A stretch of DNA of 64,000 nt from Acidobacteriota bacterium (lineage in GTDB: Bacteria > Acidobacteriota > Blastocatellia > Pyrinomonadales > Pyrinomonadaceae), in contig QQUY01000001.1 of assembly GCA_003385635.1 (NCBI GenBank), positions 1,279,001 through 1,343,000 on the forward strand. Direction: 5' to 3'. The notes under the pieces are model-generated. The model had not been told where the DNA came from. It ran no database searches and saw only the letters and a program-made list of their open reading frames with translations. A program made the position numbers and the translations under genes. Positions 46,969 through 55,869 of the stretch are shown in pieces; the first letter of the stretch is position 1; each line of letters opens with the position of its first letter.

Positions 46969-48822
46969 ATGCTATTTTTCTTTTTGCAATCCGACTGGGA
47001 CTTTCTAAGGCCCGAGAACCTGTTGGGATTGCAGGTCCTTGAACGAACGCCCGCGGCCCTGACGCTCATCACGCTTTTGGCGCTTGGCGGGGTGATCGTA
47101 CTCGTCCTACTCGCTTTCCTTGGCAATTTTCGCCGCCCGAAATTTGCATTCGAAACAAACCTCCCGCGCGAGGTAAAGAGGAAGCTTAGTTCTACCGCAA
47201 CAAACCGCAGCCTTCGGATCTGGCAACTTGTCTTTTTTGCTCTTGCGTTCGGCGTTTACGGCTTCCACGCCTACTGGGCGTATTTTGCCGACGAGAACAA
47301 CGAACAGTTTCAGGCGTTGAGCTACAAGGACCTTCGATACCGGAGAACGAACGCTGCAAGTCTACGCGGATGGATGCTCGATCGTTCCGGAAAGCTCGAG
47401 AATGCGCTCGCATACTACGGAGTGGATTCGGACGGTGAACTGACCAGGGGATATTCTCTCCCCGTCGAAACTGCCCATCTGCTCGGAACAGAGCGAGGCA
47501 CGCCGGGTCTGGAACGAACGCTTTATCAAAAGAAGGAAGACCCGATGCCGGAAGCCTGGGAGACCTTCTGGACGATCAGGCGGCTGGAGGATTCGGAGCG
47601 CGATGTCACCGTTACGCTCGACAGGGACCTTCAGCAGTACGTTGCGAAACAGCTTGAGGGAAAGACCGGCGCTGTTGTGGTTCTCAATCCGCAGAACGGC
47701 GAAGTCCTCGCTATCTATTCAAATCCGTCGTTCAACGTAAACGAGGCTCAGTCCCTTTCGGACTGGCTAAAGCTGGAAGGAAACAAGAGGGACAAGCCGC
47801 TGCTGAATCGTGCGACACGCGAGTATTACGTTCCCGGCTCGACGTTCAAGACCTTCACGATGATCTCTGCATTCCGGAACGGAAAGCAGAACTCGATCTT
47901 TTCTGCTCGGCAGGAAGGATTCATTCCGTTCAGGGGCTCGCGGCCGATCCTTGACGCGAACGGTGGCTGCGAGCCGCCGTACGGGTGCAGGCCATTGCCG
48001 ATCACGCTGGCCTATGAAGCATCCTCCAACCAGTATTTTGCACAGCTTGCGGTCTCTCTAGGAAGGGAAAGGATCTCTGAAACAGCACGGGCGTTGGGCA
48101 TACTTCCAGTTTCAACCCCTGCTGAAGCAGTTCAGGCGCCTTTCTTTTCGGACATTTGGAATACGAGCGACCCTTCGATAGCCAACGCCCTAGCCCCGCA
48201 GCGTTCTACGATCGTGACCGGCAAAGACATTTCAGCATACGACATCGGGCTTGAGGGAATGGGCCAGGGTTACGCCGGTCAGATGACTCCTTTACAGATG
48301 GCACTGATCGCGGCGGCGGCGTCCAATACTGACGGCTTGCTAATGAAACCAAAGATCGAACTTGAGCAGCCTCCAGCTGCTTTTGCGAAAGTGTTGTCTC
48401 CGGCACAGGCCCGACAGGTTCGCGAGATCATGGCGCTTGTCACCGAGGGATCAGGCGGAACCGGATCGCGAGTGTTCGCCAGGGTAAGAGCTGCCGGTAT
48501 AAGGACCGGAGGCAAGACGGGAACCGCAGAGAAGCAGGCGCCGCTCTACGACAAGTCCACAGGAAAACTCAGGACCGTCACGAAAAAGCGCCGGAACGAC
48601 GAGGGAGAACTTGTTGAATACGAGGCGCCCGTGATGTATGAGCGCACGGACAGCTGGTACCTCTCTGTCGCCCCGATCGAACGGCCGACGGTTGCTATAG
48701 CCGTTGTGGTCGAAGGCGGCGGTTATGGCGCAACGACCGCGGCCCCTATCGCCGCGAATATCGTATTGAAGGCAAAGGAGCTTGGATTGGTGACAACCTC
48801 GCCCGGGAGGCGTCGAAGATAA
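46969..48822 (+). CDS. Class B penicillin-binding protein (PbpA/FtsI type)
   Basis: 617 residues. D,D-transpeptidase that cross-links peptidoglycan in the periplasm. Motifs: STFK (about 291-294), SSN (about 352-354) and KTGT (about 516-519). The RGWMLDRSGKL segment marks the class B pedestal, and GTPGLERTL is shared with PbpA of actinobacteria. Two hydrophobic segments (about 30-52 and 85-106) precede the domain where class B enzymes normally have one; the loop between them is basic. The start ATG at 46969 is preferred over the preceding TTG. Five bases after its stop lies the SEDS gene. Confidence 0.95.
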   Translation: MLFFFLQSDWDFLRPENLLGLQVLERTPAALTLITLLALGGVIVLVLLAFLGNFRRPKFAFETNLPREVKRKLSSTATNRSLRIWQLVFFALAFGVYGFHAYWAYFADENNEQFQALSYKDLRYRRTNAASLRGWMLDRSGKLENALAYYGVDSDGELTRGYSLPVETAHLLGTERGTPGLERTLYQKKEDPMPEAWETFWTIRRLEDSERDVTVTLDRDLQQYVAKQLEGKTGAVVVLNPQNGEVLAIYSNPSFNVNEAQSLSDWLKLEGNKRDKPLLNRATREYYVPGSTFKTFTMISAFRNGKQNSIFSARQEGFIPFRGSRPILDANGGCEPPYGCRPLPITLAYEASSNQYFAQLAVSLGRERISETARALGILPVSTPAEAVQAPFFSDIWNTSDPSIANALAPQRSTIVTGKDISAYDIGLEGMGQGYAGQMTPLQMALIAAAASNTDGLLMKPKIELEQPPAAFAKVLSPAQARQVREIMALVTEGSGGTGSRVFARVRAAGIRTGGKTGTAEKQAPLYDKSTGKLRTVTKKRRNDEGELVEYEAPVMYERTDSWYLSVAPIERPTVAIAVVVEGGGYGATTAAPIAANIVLKAKELGLVTTSPGRRRR

Positions 48823-48827
48823 AAAGG

Positions 48828-50501
48828 ATGAAAAGCAGGCTCTCAACTCACTTCTTCTTCCTGCTGCTTATCGCCGCAATTGCGGCGATCGCGCACTACG
48901 CGATCCATTACGGCGCTTTGATCAGGGGCTACGAGGCCTCGCTTCTTACGGCGGCGAGGAACGTCGGCCTGCTCTTGTTTCTTGCCTTCCTGCCGATCTT
49001 TCTTGCGAAAGTGGTCAGGTATAAAGGCGGCTGGACTATCTACACAGCGGCGGTCCTGCTTTTTTCGATAGGGCTGACCGCCCAGTACCGTCTTTTCAGC
49101 GATCCCGAGTATACCTCCCGAAGTGGAAAGGCTGAGGCTCGTCAGGCGAAGATAAAGACCCTTCAGCAACACTACATCCAGCAGAACTACTCAGCCGAGA
49201 AGAAGAGGCTGATGGGGCTTCCTCCAACCGATCCGGCGCCTGTGGATCTTTCGAAAACCGAACCACGCCCTGCGGACATAGGGGTTTCGGACCTTGTCTC
49301 TGGCAAAACGATAAACCCGCTTCTTGCTTTCCTTTGTTTTGGCGCGGCGCTGTTCCTCGTAATGAAGGACAGAGTCATAGACATACTCAAAAACAATGGA
49401 TTTCTTATAGTCACTCTCACTTTGGGGCCTCTCCTGCTCGCCGCGATCACTTCCAGCGCGGGCAAGTCGATTGGGAACATGACACCCTGGGAACCCTCCA
49501 AGATTCCTTTTCTGGTCGGATTTGCGGCGGTGTTGGCGGCTCTCTACAAGAATCTCGCAAGGACTTACTGGGGAATTCCAAGAGCCAAGGAAGTAGTTCC
49601 GCTCGTGTTCATGGCCGTCCTGCCATTCTTCCCGTTTTTCGTGTTGAAAGATTTCGGCCAGATGATGGTCTTCAGCTCGGTGTATGTGACGCTGTATTTC
49701 ATCGCCGTCAGACGATTTCCGCAAAGGTTCGTACTGATCGGAAGCGTGATCCTGCTCGTCTCGATATTGGTGGTAGGTGCACTTCCGGTCAAGACTCAGG
49801 AGAATGTCCCGCTGCTTTCGACGATCTCGAAACCTGTTAAACAGGTTCTTCCTGACCGGATCCAGCAAAGATTCCATCTCTGGCTCGACGGATTCAATCC
49901 GCCTTCGCCGGAAACGGACTGGTGGAAGGACGACTATCAGGCATATTACAAGCGGCTGGTCGAACGCAATCCCGAACTTCCGCAGATGCTTGAGGAAGAT
50001 CCTTCGCTCCAGAGGTCGATAAATGTCGACGCCTGGTTCGACATATTGGCGTTTCAGCCTGCTCAGGCGACTTTCGGTCTCGCTTCGGGCGGCACGACCG
50101 GCAGGGGACTCGGGCTTGGATACGTCGAATTGATACCCGTTGCGGACTCGGATTATATCTACGCAGCTATCGCCGAAGAACTTGGACTTTTAGGGGGTTT
50201 GTTGATAATCTTTGCGCTGATAATCTTTGTCAGTGCGGGTGTTAGGACGGCGCTTGACTGCCGCGATATGTTTGGCAAATTATGCTCGGTGGGCCTCACG
50301 GCCTTTATCGGGTTCCAGGCACTAGTCAACATCGGAGGCATAACGCGCGCACTCCCTATGACGGGTATCACACTCCCGTTTGTAAGCCACGGCGGATTCA
50401 GCCTCATTACCAGCTTCACGATGCTCGGGATGCTGATGGCTTTCTCGCACAGAAACATGATCGACAGGCAGATCAGTCTCAACCGGCCTGAAATCGATTG
50501 A
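48828..50501 (+). CDS. SEDS-family peptidoglycan glycosyltransferase (RodA/FtsW)
   Basis: 557 residues. Polymerises lipid II at the membrane with the adjacent class B PBP as its partner. About ten hydrophobic segments; the catalytic Asp is expected at 275 (LKDFGQ), and the C-terminal GITRALPMTGITLPFVSHGG (504-523) is the SEDS signature. Much larger than the usual 370-430: two polar insertions, about 92-160 and about 320-440 (the second Trp/Tyr- and Pro-rich). The RBS AAAAAGG touches the ATG at 48828. RodA versus FtsW cannot be settled by sequence; operon context favours RodA. Confidence 0.94.
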   Translation: MKSRLSTHFFFLLLIAAIAAIAHYAIHYGALIRGYEASLLTAARNVGLLLFLAFLPIFLAKVVRYKGGWTIYTAAVLLFSIGLTAQYRLFSDPEYTSRSGKAEARQAKIKTLQQHYIQQNYSAEKKRLMGLPPTDPAPVDLSKTEPRPADIGVSDLVSGKTINPLLAFLCFGAALFLVMKDRVIDILKNNGFLIVTLTLGPLLLAAITSSAGKSIGNMTPWEPSKIPFLVGFAAVLAALYKNLARTYWGIPRAKEVVPLVFMAVLPFFPFFVLKDFGQMMVFSSVYVTLYFIAVRRFPQRFVLIGSVILLVSILVVGALPVKTQENVPLLSTISKPVKQVLPDRIQQRFHLWLDGFNPPSPETDWWKDDYQAYYKRLVERNPELPQMLEEDPSLQRSINVDAWFDILAFQPAQATFGLASGGTTGRGLGLGYVELIPVADSDYIYAAIAEELGLLGGLLIIFALIIFVSAGVRTALDCRDMFGKLCSVGLTAFIGFQALVNIGGITRALPMTGITLPFVSHGGFSLITSFTMLGMLMAFSHRNMIDRQISLNRPEID

Positions 50502-50558
50502 TTCCAAACATCGCCTTCATACCCGGCCCTGGGCATAAGAAATCGGAGGCAGACGATA

Positions 50559-52181
50559 ATGCAAGTTGAATTGCAGATAACTTCGGCGTCGATCTCGGAC
50601 AGAGGTCTGAGTGAGAAGCGGCCGGAGAATGAAGACTCCTACCTCGAATTGAGGGAAAGTGGCCTTTTTGCTGTCGCTGACGGGGTCGGTGGTGCGCAGG
50701 CAGGGGATGTTGCTTCCCAGATGGCAATGGAGATCCTGGCCGAGGCCTTTGTCAATCTGCAGGAGAACGGCGATGCGGAGTCGCGTATGCAGCAGGCGAT
50801 CGAGCGTGCAAACGGCGCGATCTTCCAGATGTCTCACGATCTTCCACAGCTCAGCTCTATGGCGACGACCGTCGTCGCACTTCACATAAATGACAATATT
50901 GCCACGATCGGTCACGTCGGGGATTCAAGGCTCTACAAGCTCGATCCTTACGGCGATCTGACCCAGGAAACACTCGACCATTCGGTCGTGGAGGAAGAGG
51001 TGCGCGCAGGTCGTATGACGCCGGAACAGGCGGCGGTTCATCCGAGCCGGAACGTGATCAGCCGTGCCCTCGGTGCAGAACCGATGGTCGAGATCGATCT
51101 GAAGACGATCATGATCGAGCCGAACACGATGTTTCTGGCTTGCTCGGACGGCGTCACGCGGCATATTGAGGATCACGAGTTGCGCGAACTTTTGATCAAT
51201 GCTCCCGATGAGATGGCGTTCTGTCAGACAGTGAAGGACATTTGTTACGAACGCGGCGCTGAAGACAATCTTACCGCGGTCGTGGTTAGGGCCGAAGCGA
51301 GATTTCCGGAGGACTTCGATCCCGCTGAACTGGATGTAGGAGAGGAAGATACGATCGCGACTGCGAGGCCGGAGGCGGAGGAGGAAGCCGTCCTAACAGC
51401 GGAGACGCCAGAAGACGAGTTTTCTGGAGCAGAGACTATTGACGTTGATGCGGAAGACACTGAGGAAGAAGTAATACATCTCGCTGAAGAAGATATTGTA
51501 GTGCCGGTCGACCCTTCAGAGGCGGGCGACGATATCGAAGTAAGCGAGACCTTAGTCGAGGAGAATACTGAGTCCGACGGTATCTCAATGAAGTCTTCCG
51601 ATAGCAAGAGTTTCCTCTCGATCCTTGGAGACAGCGATGGGAGCACGGAATCGGATAAAGGAATTGCACCTGAAGAAGGTGAATCATCACGAAGCGGAGG
51701 CGCGCTGAGAGCGGTAGGGATGCTGTTTGGAGCGCTGATCCTTTTCTCGCTAGGCGCTGCGGCAGGTGTCGCCGGATACCATTTCTTGATGACTCCAGCC
51801 GAAACCGTTGAGCCGATAAGAACCGAGGAGCCGGCGCAGATAGAAGTGCCCTCGTTCGAACAGACTAAAGCCAAGGTTTACGAGGACCCCGTTGCGTCGA
51901 TCGCCACGCTGGGAGCCAACCCACAGAACGCGGAAGATTACTATTTTCTTGGACTTGCATACTTGCTCAACGCGAGGTACGACGAAGCCGCTGTGGCCCT
52001 AACGAATGCGTCCGACAGGCTTCCAGACTACGATGAGGAGAATAGGGACAATCTTGCCAAGGAGATCGCACTTGCGAGGTCCGTTGTCGGAAATCCCGCG
52101 GCGCGTGAGACGTTCGCTGAAACACTAAAATCGGCTCCGGGTGCACCGACCCCCGGTGAAGCGGCTCCGGGCATTCAGTGA
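50559..52181 (+). CDS. Transmembrane PP2C-type Ser/Thr phosphatase (PstP-like)
   Basis: 540 residues. Catalytic PP2C domain at 1-245: ENED (23-26), DGVGG with Asp41, GDSR (121-124), SDG (196-198) and EDN (235-237), so the metal ligands are present. An acidic linker (250-380) leads to one transmembrane segment (about 384-410), then a Pro-rich stretch and a TPR-like helical pair (about 455-485: YYFLGLAYLLNARYDEAAVAL). The likely job is to reverse the kinase encoded at 44225-45772, as PstP does for PknA/B. GGAGG lies about 11 nt before the ATG. Its end overlaps the convergent methyltransferase gene by 7 bp. Confidence 0.94.
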   Translation: MQVELQITSASISDRGLSEKRPENEDSYLELRESGLFAVADGVGGAQAGDVASQMAMEILAEAFVNLQENGDAESRMQQAIERANGAIFQMSHDLPQLSSMATTVVALHINDNIATIGHVGDSRLYKLDPYGDLTQETLDHSVVEEEVRAGRMTPEQAAVHPSRNVISRALGAEPMVEIDLKTIMIEPNTMFLACSDGVTRHIEDHELRELLINAPDEMAFCQTVKDICYERGAEDNLTAVVVRAEARFPEDFDPAELDVGEEDTIATARPEAEEEAVLTAETPEDEFSGAETIDVDAEDTEEEVIHLAEEDIVVPVDPSEAGDDIEVSETLVEENTESDGISMKSSDSKSFLSILGDSDGSTESDKGIAPEEGESSRSGGALRAVGMLFGALILFSLGAAAGVAGYHFLMTPAETVEPIRTEEPAQIEVPSFEQTKAKVYEDPVASIATLGANPQNAEDYYFLGLAYLLNARYDEAAVALTNASDRLPDYDEENRDNLAKEIALARSVVGNPAARETFAETLKSAPGAPTPGEAAPGIQ

Positions 52182-52999
52182 TCCGGATTTCGAAGAATTT
52201 GCATCTGCCTCCTGGCCTCAAACAGAAGCACTCCCGCAGAAACTGAAAGATTCAGGCTTTCCACCTGAGCCTCAAGCGGTATTCTCAGCGTCATCTCGGC
52301 GGAATCTTTGATCAGTTTGGGAAGGCCATGAGCCTCGGACCCGAAGGCGAGTAGACACGGGGCCGAAAGATCTTCATCGGTATAGGATTTTCCCGTGGAC
52401 GAGTCCGTGACGGCAAGTCTTAGCCCGATCCGCTTCGACCATTCCAGGATTTCTTGTTCAGGGACCTTCTCAATAACCGGCAGCCTGAAGCTCGCCCCCA
52501 TCGAACCGCGAAGAACGGCCGGAGCGTAGGCGTCCACAGATCCTGCCGAAGTGACGACACCGGCAGCTCCGGCTGCCTCGGCCGTCCGCAATATAGAGCC
52601 AAGGTTCCCCGGATTGTTGACTTCGAACAGAAAAAGGACGACTGGAAGGCCGGTTCGTCGCGATGAGATCGATGATTCAAGATCCGGGAGAGCGTGTGAG
52701 GGGCGAACGCAGACAAGGGCTATACCCTGTGGATTTCGTGTATCTGAAAGGGAACTGAACAGGCGGTCGGGAAGAACTGCAGTGTTGCCGGCCCTCCGAT
52801 AAGTGCTGACAGCCTCGGAGCTGGCATTGTTCTCAAAAAAGGAACGGGAAAGAAATGCCGACTCGATGCGGGTACCGCTTGCGGCAGCTTCTTCGCAAAG
52901 CCTTGCTCCTTCAACGAAGATCCTGTCTTCGATCTTACCCTTCCTGACTCGCAAGGCGGCCTTGTAGCCCGGATTGTCCTTGCTATCAATAGTCTTCAT
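52175..52999 (-). CDS. SPOUT-family RNA 2'-O-methyltransferase
   Basis: 274 residues. TrmH/SpoU-type enzyme with a deep-knot S-adenosylmethionine site: NNPGNLGSILRTAEAAG (about 139-155), LLAFGSEAHGLP (about 217-228) and LEAQVESLNLSVSAGVLLFEA (about 242-262). The N-terminal 110 residues form the L30e-like substrate-binding domain. It is likely to methylate rRNA or tRNA ribose; exact target unknown (RlmB- or TsnR-like). It overlaps the PP2C gene tail to tail. Confidence 0.92.
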   Translation of the reverse strand: MKTIDSKDNPGYKAALRVRKGKIEDRIFVEGARLCEEAAASGTRIESAFLSRSFFENNASSEAVSTYRRAGNTAVLPDRLFSSLSDTRNPQGIALVCVRPSHALPDLESSISSRRTGLPVVLFLFEVNNPGNLGSILRTAEAAGAAGVVTSAGSVDAYAPAVLRGSMGASFRLPVIEKVPEQEILEWSKRIGLRLAVTDSSTGKSYTDEDLSAPCLLAFGSEAHGLPKLIKDSAEMTLRIPLEAQVESLNLSVSAGVLLFEARRQMQILRNPDH

Positions 53000-53016
53000 C
53001 GGAAGGAATCCGTACT

Positions 53017-53637
53017 TCAGTCTGAGTTCGGTCTTGGCTCGATCCGGATCGTCTTAATGCGTACTTCGTCGATAAGTTTCTCTCCATCGCGCGGTGCGCC
53101 GCCAATCGTCCTAGCATTGACCATTCCATCTATCACCTTGCCAAAGATAGTATACCGGCGGTCGAATCCTGGTTCGCGTTTGAGCGTTATGAAGAATTGG
53201 GAGTTCTGGGAATCGAAATCGGGTCCACGTGCCGCCCCTACGATACCGGTATCGAATTCGATGTCGCTGAACTCCGCCTGCACATCCGGCTTGTCCGATT
53301 TCCCGGTCCCGTCATTACCCGGATCATCATCCTTGGAAAGGGGGTCGCCGCTCTGGATCACCGACTGGTTGACGCGGTGGAAGATGACGCCGTCGTATAC
53401 GCCTTCCTTTGCAAGTTGCTTGAAGCGCTCGACCATTTTGGGTGCGATGTTCGAATAAAGCTCGACGGTGATCGATCCGTATGCCGCCTGATTCTCCATC
53501 TCGATCACCGCCACCTCGCTGTCGGCGACAGGCTCGGCATTTTCCCGGACTTGGGCGTTCAAGTTCGATCCGGCTTCATTACAGCCGAGCAGGGTAAGTG
53601 ATAGCAGGATCCAAAGTGCAGTTGAGAGAATGCGCAT
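53017..53637 (-). CDS. Cyclophilin-type peptidyl-prolyl isomerase, lipoprotein
   Basis: 206 residues. Lipoprotein signal ending LTLLGC (Cys19), so a periplasmic or outer-membrane-anchored foldase. The cyclophilin domain (about 45-200) has VIFHRV and QFFITL near 150. Some active-site positions vary (QSGDP in place of QGGDP). It is one of two cyclophilin genes in this run; the cytoplasmic one is at 54105. It starts 2 bp after dtd, so they are cotranscribed. Confidence 0.9.
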   Translation of the reverse strand: MRILSTALWILLSLTLLGCNEAGSNLNAQVRENAEPVADSEVAVIEMENQAAYGSITVELYSNIAPKMVERFKQLAKEGVYDGVIFHRVNQSVIQSGDPLSKDDDPGNDGTGKSDKPDVQAEFSDIEFDTGIVGAARGPDFDSQNSQFFITLKREPGFDRRYTIFGKVIDGMVNARTIGGAPRDGEKLIDEVRIKTIRIEPRPNSD

Positions 53638-53639
53638 CG

Positions 53640-54089
53640 TCAGAATTCCTTTTTCGAGTCTAAAAGTATCGTAACGGGACCGTCGTTCACCAGCGCAACG
53701 TCCATCATTGCCTGGAATTGCCCTGATTCCACTCTCTTAACGGTATTTCTGGCTGTAACGACGAAATGTTCGTAGAGTGCGTTTGCGCGTTCAGGCGGGG
53801 CAGCCTTTATAAACGAAGGCCTTCTTCCTTTTCGGGCATCGCCGTAGAGCGTGAATTGCGAAACGACGAGGAGCTCGCCGCCGATGTCTCTGAGAGAGAG
53901 GTTCATTTTCCCCTCGTCGTCTTCGAAGATCCGTAGATTGACGGTCTTGTCGACAAGATACTCGGCGTCGGACTCCGAGTCCGAGCCGGTAACGCCGAGC
54001 AAGACCATCAGGCCCTTTCCGATCTTTCCGACAGTCTCGCCTTCAACAGACACTGACGATTCTGAGACTCTCTGGATTACGGCTCTCAT
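53640..54089 (-). CDS. dtd: D-aminoacyl-tRNA deacylase
   Basis: 149 residues. Removes D-amino acids (and Gly from tRNA-Ala) from charged tRNA. Seen: [25 protein letters not shown] near 76-83, and the NDGPVT motif near 137-142. Normal length. It lies between two cyclophilin genes on the same strand: 15 bp after the cytoplasmic one and 2 bp before the lipoprotein one. Confidence 0.97.
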   Translation of the reverse strand: MRAVIQRVSESSVSVEGETVGKIGKGLMVLLGVTGSDSESDAEYLVDKTVNLRIFEDDEGKMNLSLRDIGGELLVVSQFTLYGDARKGRRPSFIKAAPPERANALYEHFVVTARNTVKRVESGQFQAMMDVALVNDGPVTILLDSKKEF

Positions 54090-54104
54090 CTCGAGACTTC
54101 GGCT

Positions 54105-54596
54105 TTATTCTTCTGATTCGATCGATACCTTCTCCATAATTACCGGCTCGATCGGCTTGTCGTTCGAATTCGTATCGACCTCAGCGATCGAATCAACTAT
54201 GTCCTGTCCTTCGATCACACGACCGAACTTTGTATAGCTCGGAGGGAGCGGATAGTCGACGTGCATTATGAAGAACTGCGAGCCATTCGTATTTGGCCCC
54301 GCATTTGCCATTGCCACCGTTCCTTTCTCGTACGGCCCGTCGTAAAGGCTCGAATCACGATCGATCTCATCATCGAACTTTCCGCCCCAGGCCGACTCGC
54401 CTCCGTAGCCTTCGCCAAGCGGGTCGCCACCCTGGATCATGAAGTTCCTGATCACACGGTGAAAGATCACGCCGTCGTAATAACCTTTCTCGGCGAGCAG
54501 GCGGAAGTTTTCCGCTGTTTTCGGCGAGTCTTTGTCGAATAGTTCTAACTTGATCGTACCCTTGTTGGTCTCGATGACCGCTTTTGTGTTTGCCAT
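54105..54596 (-). CDS. Cytoplasmic cyclophilin-type peptidyl-prolyl isomerase
   Basis: 163 residues from the ATG at 54596; the GGAGG five nt upstream decides against the TTG at 54608. Cyclophilin with IFHRVIRNFMIQGGDP (about 44-59) and NGSQFFIMH (about 103-111), the catalytic Arg being in FHR. No signal peptide, so cytoplasmic, in contrast to the lipoprotein cyclophilin two genes on. Part of ppi-dtd-ppi. Confidence 0.95.
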   Translation of the reverse strand: MANTKAVIETNKGTIKLELFDKDSPKTAENFRLLAEKGYYDGVIFHRVIRNFMIQGGDPLGEGYGGESAWGGKFDDEIDRDSSLYDGPYEKGTVAMANAGPNTNGSQFFIMHVDYPLPPSYTKFGRVIEGQDIVDSIAEVDTNSNDKPIEPVIMEKVSIESEE

Positions 54597-54639
54597 TTCG
54601 GCCTCCAATAAAATAATCGCCGTAAATTAAAGCATCAGC

Positions 54640-55509
54640 TTAATTTACAGCCAATATGAATCTGTCGATCGCGGCCGCCACGCCGTCTTCGTTGTTGCCT
54701 AATGTTGTATAAAATTCCTCTCGCTCAAGCAAACTCTCATCGGCGTTTGCCATTACGACCGAGGTTCCCGCGTACTCGAGCATCTCGAGATCGTTGAAAT
54801 TGTCACCGACTACCATCACCTCTTCCCGGGAAATACCCTTCGAAAGTACGTACTTATTCAACCCGGCAGCCTTGGACGCGTGGGGTGGAAGAATGTCGAG
54901 AAGTGTGAAATCGAGATGCGGATAAACTGTTGCGAGAATATTGACCGAGTCCGCCAACTCGTTCTCCAGGATCATCTGGAACTCGTACATCTGGTTACAG
55001 TTGCCGGAGAACGATATGTGAATGATGTCGTTGTCTTCGACCACAGATTCGAGTGATTCAACGTGGTGTACGGCTTCTTCGGCTTCGTCTCCGTGAAGGT
55101 GCTTTGCCCATATCACGTACCGTTTCAGAGGTAGGTTCTCGTCTGAGATGTTGTCGTAGAAAAGGGTGCCTTTTCCTTCCGGATCCGCGCTGACCAGCGC
55201 GTTCCCTCCGTGCTCATAACCAACCCGGAGGATCTCGCGGACTGCATCATTCTCAAGCAGATCGACCGAGAATGTTTCGAGGGATTCCGCGTGTTTAATA
55301 AGTGCGCCATTGTGCGTGAGGATCGGTGCATTGAATCCCGCTTCGAGTGCGACAGGCCTCGCGTCCCGAAACCGCCTGCCCGTCGCGATGGTGACGAGCA
55401 CGCCTTGATTCTCGGCATCGCGTATCGCAGATTTGTTCGTATCAGAAATTGTCCCTTCGGAGGAAAGAAGGGTCCCGTCGAGATCGAGTGCGAGGAGTTT
55501 GATCGGCAT
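54640..55509 (-). CDS. Cof-type HAD phosphatase
   Basis: 289 residues. HAD superfamily subclass IIB: motif I LALDLDGTLLSS (about 6-17), TIATGRR motif II (about 40-46), the Lys of motif III, and GDNFNDLEML (about 232-241). Such enzymes dephosphorylate sugar phosphates, FMN or similar; substrate cannot be assigned. The ATG at 55509 is preceded by a repeat-rich gap. It lies upstream of the ppi-dtd-ppi genes by 43 bp. Confidence 0.93.
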   Translation of the reverse strand: MPIKLLALDLDGTLLSSEGTISDTNKSAIRDAENQGVLVTIATGRRFRDARPVALEAGFNAPILTHNGALIKHAESLETFSVDLLENDAVREILRVGYEHGGNALVSADPEGKGTLFYDNISDENLPLKRYVIWAKHLHGDEAEEAVHHVESLESVVEDNDIIHISFSGNCNQMYEFQMILENELADSVNILATVYPHLDFTLLDILPPHASKAAGLNKYVLSKGISREEVMVVGDNFNDLEMLEYAGTSVVMANADESLLEREEFYTTLGNNEDGVAAAIDRFILAVN

Positions 55510-55523
55510 TGGTGTTAAGGATA

Positions 55524-55605
55524 CAGGAGTCAGGAGTCAGGAGACAGGCGAGGAGAGAACACAGAGTGGGGAATTGAGAATTGGGAATTGGTAATTGGTA
55601 ACTGA
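55524..55605. repeat. Two heptamer arrays: CAGGAGT and GAATTGG
   Basis: 55524-55558 holds five units (CAGGAGT, CAGGAGT, CAGGAGA, CAGGCGA, GGAGAGA), and 55571-55605 holds five units (GAATTGA, GAATTGG twice, TAATTGG, TAACTGA). They lie just upstream of the HAD phosphatase gene start. Confidence 0.88.
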
Positions 55606-55815
55606 GATCGTGAAAAAAACTTATCGTCAGGAGCAGCGCTTCCGCTGCGTTTCGAGGCAAGGCCTCACAAGCTGGGAGATAGACCACTAACTTCCGAATT
55701 CACTCATTCATTGCTATGCCGCCTTTCGTGGGGCTTGGGCAGTCCAAGCGTTGATCTAAACGGGAGTCGGGCTTTGCCCGAATTTCAAATTCCAAAGTAT
55801 TAAGATATCTTTCTT
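55606..55815. other. Mosaic of small GC-rich hairpins, no gene
   Basis: Hairpins include GCAGCG-CTTC-CGCTGC near 55633-55650, CTTGG-GCAGT-CCAAG near 55735-55750 and CGGGC-TTT-GCCCG near 55770. The last is followed by AATTTCAAATTCC, which matches the CARATTY heptamers at 32362-32394. No coding frame is convincing. Confidence 0.6.
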
Positions 55816-55857
55816 CACCGCTCACCGCTCACCGCTCACCGCTCACCGCTCACCGCC
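55816..55857. repeat. Heptamer array CACCGCT (= GTGAGCG on minus strand)
   Basis: Six perfect or near-perfect 7-bp units. Read on the minus strand they are GTGAGCG, the same unit found after the PilZ and clpX genes. It lies 3' of mltG, so the unit again has the same orientation relative to the upstream gene. Confidence 0.95.
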
Positions 55858-55869
55858 TACTGATCTCGG

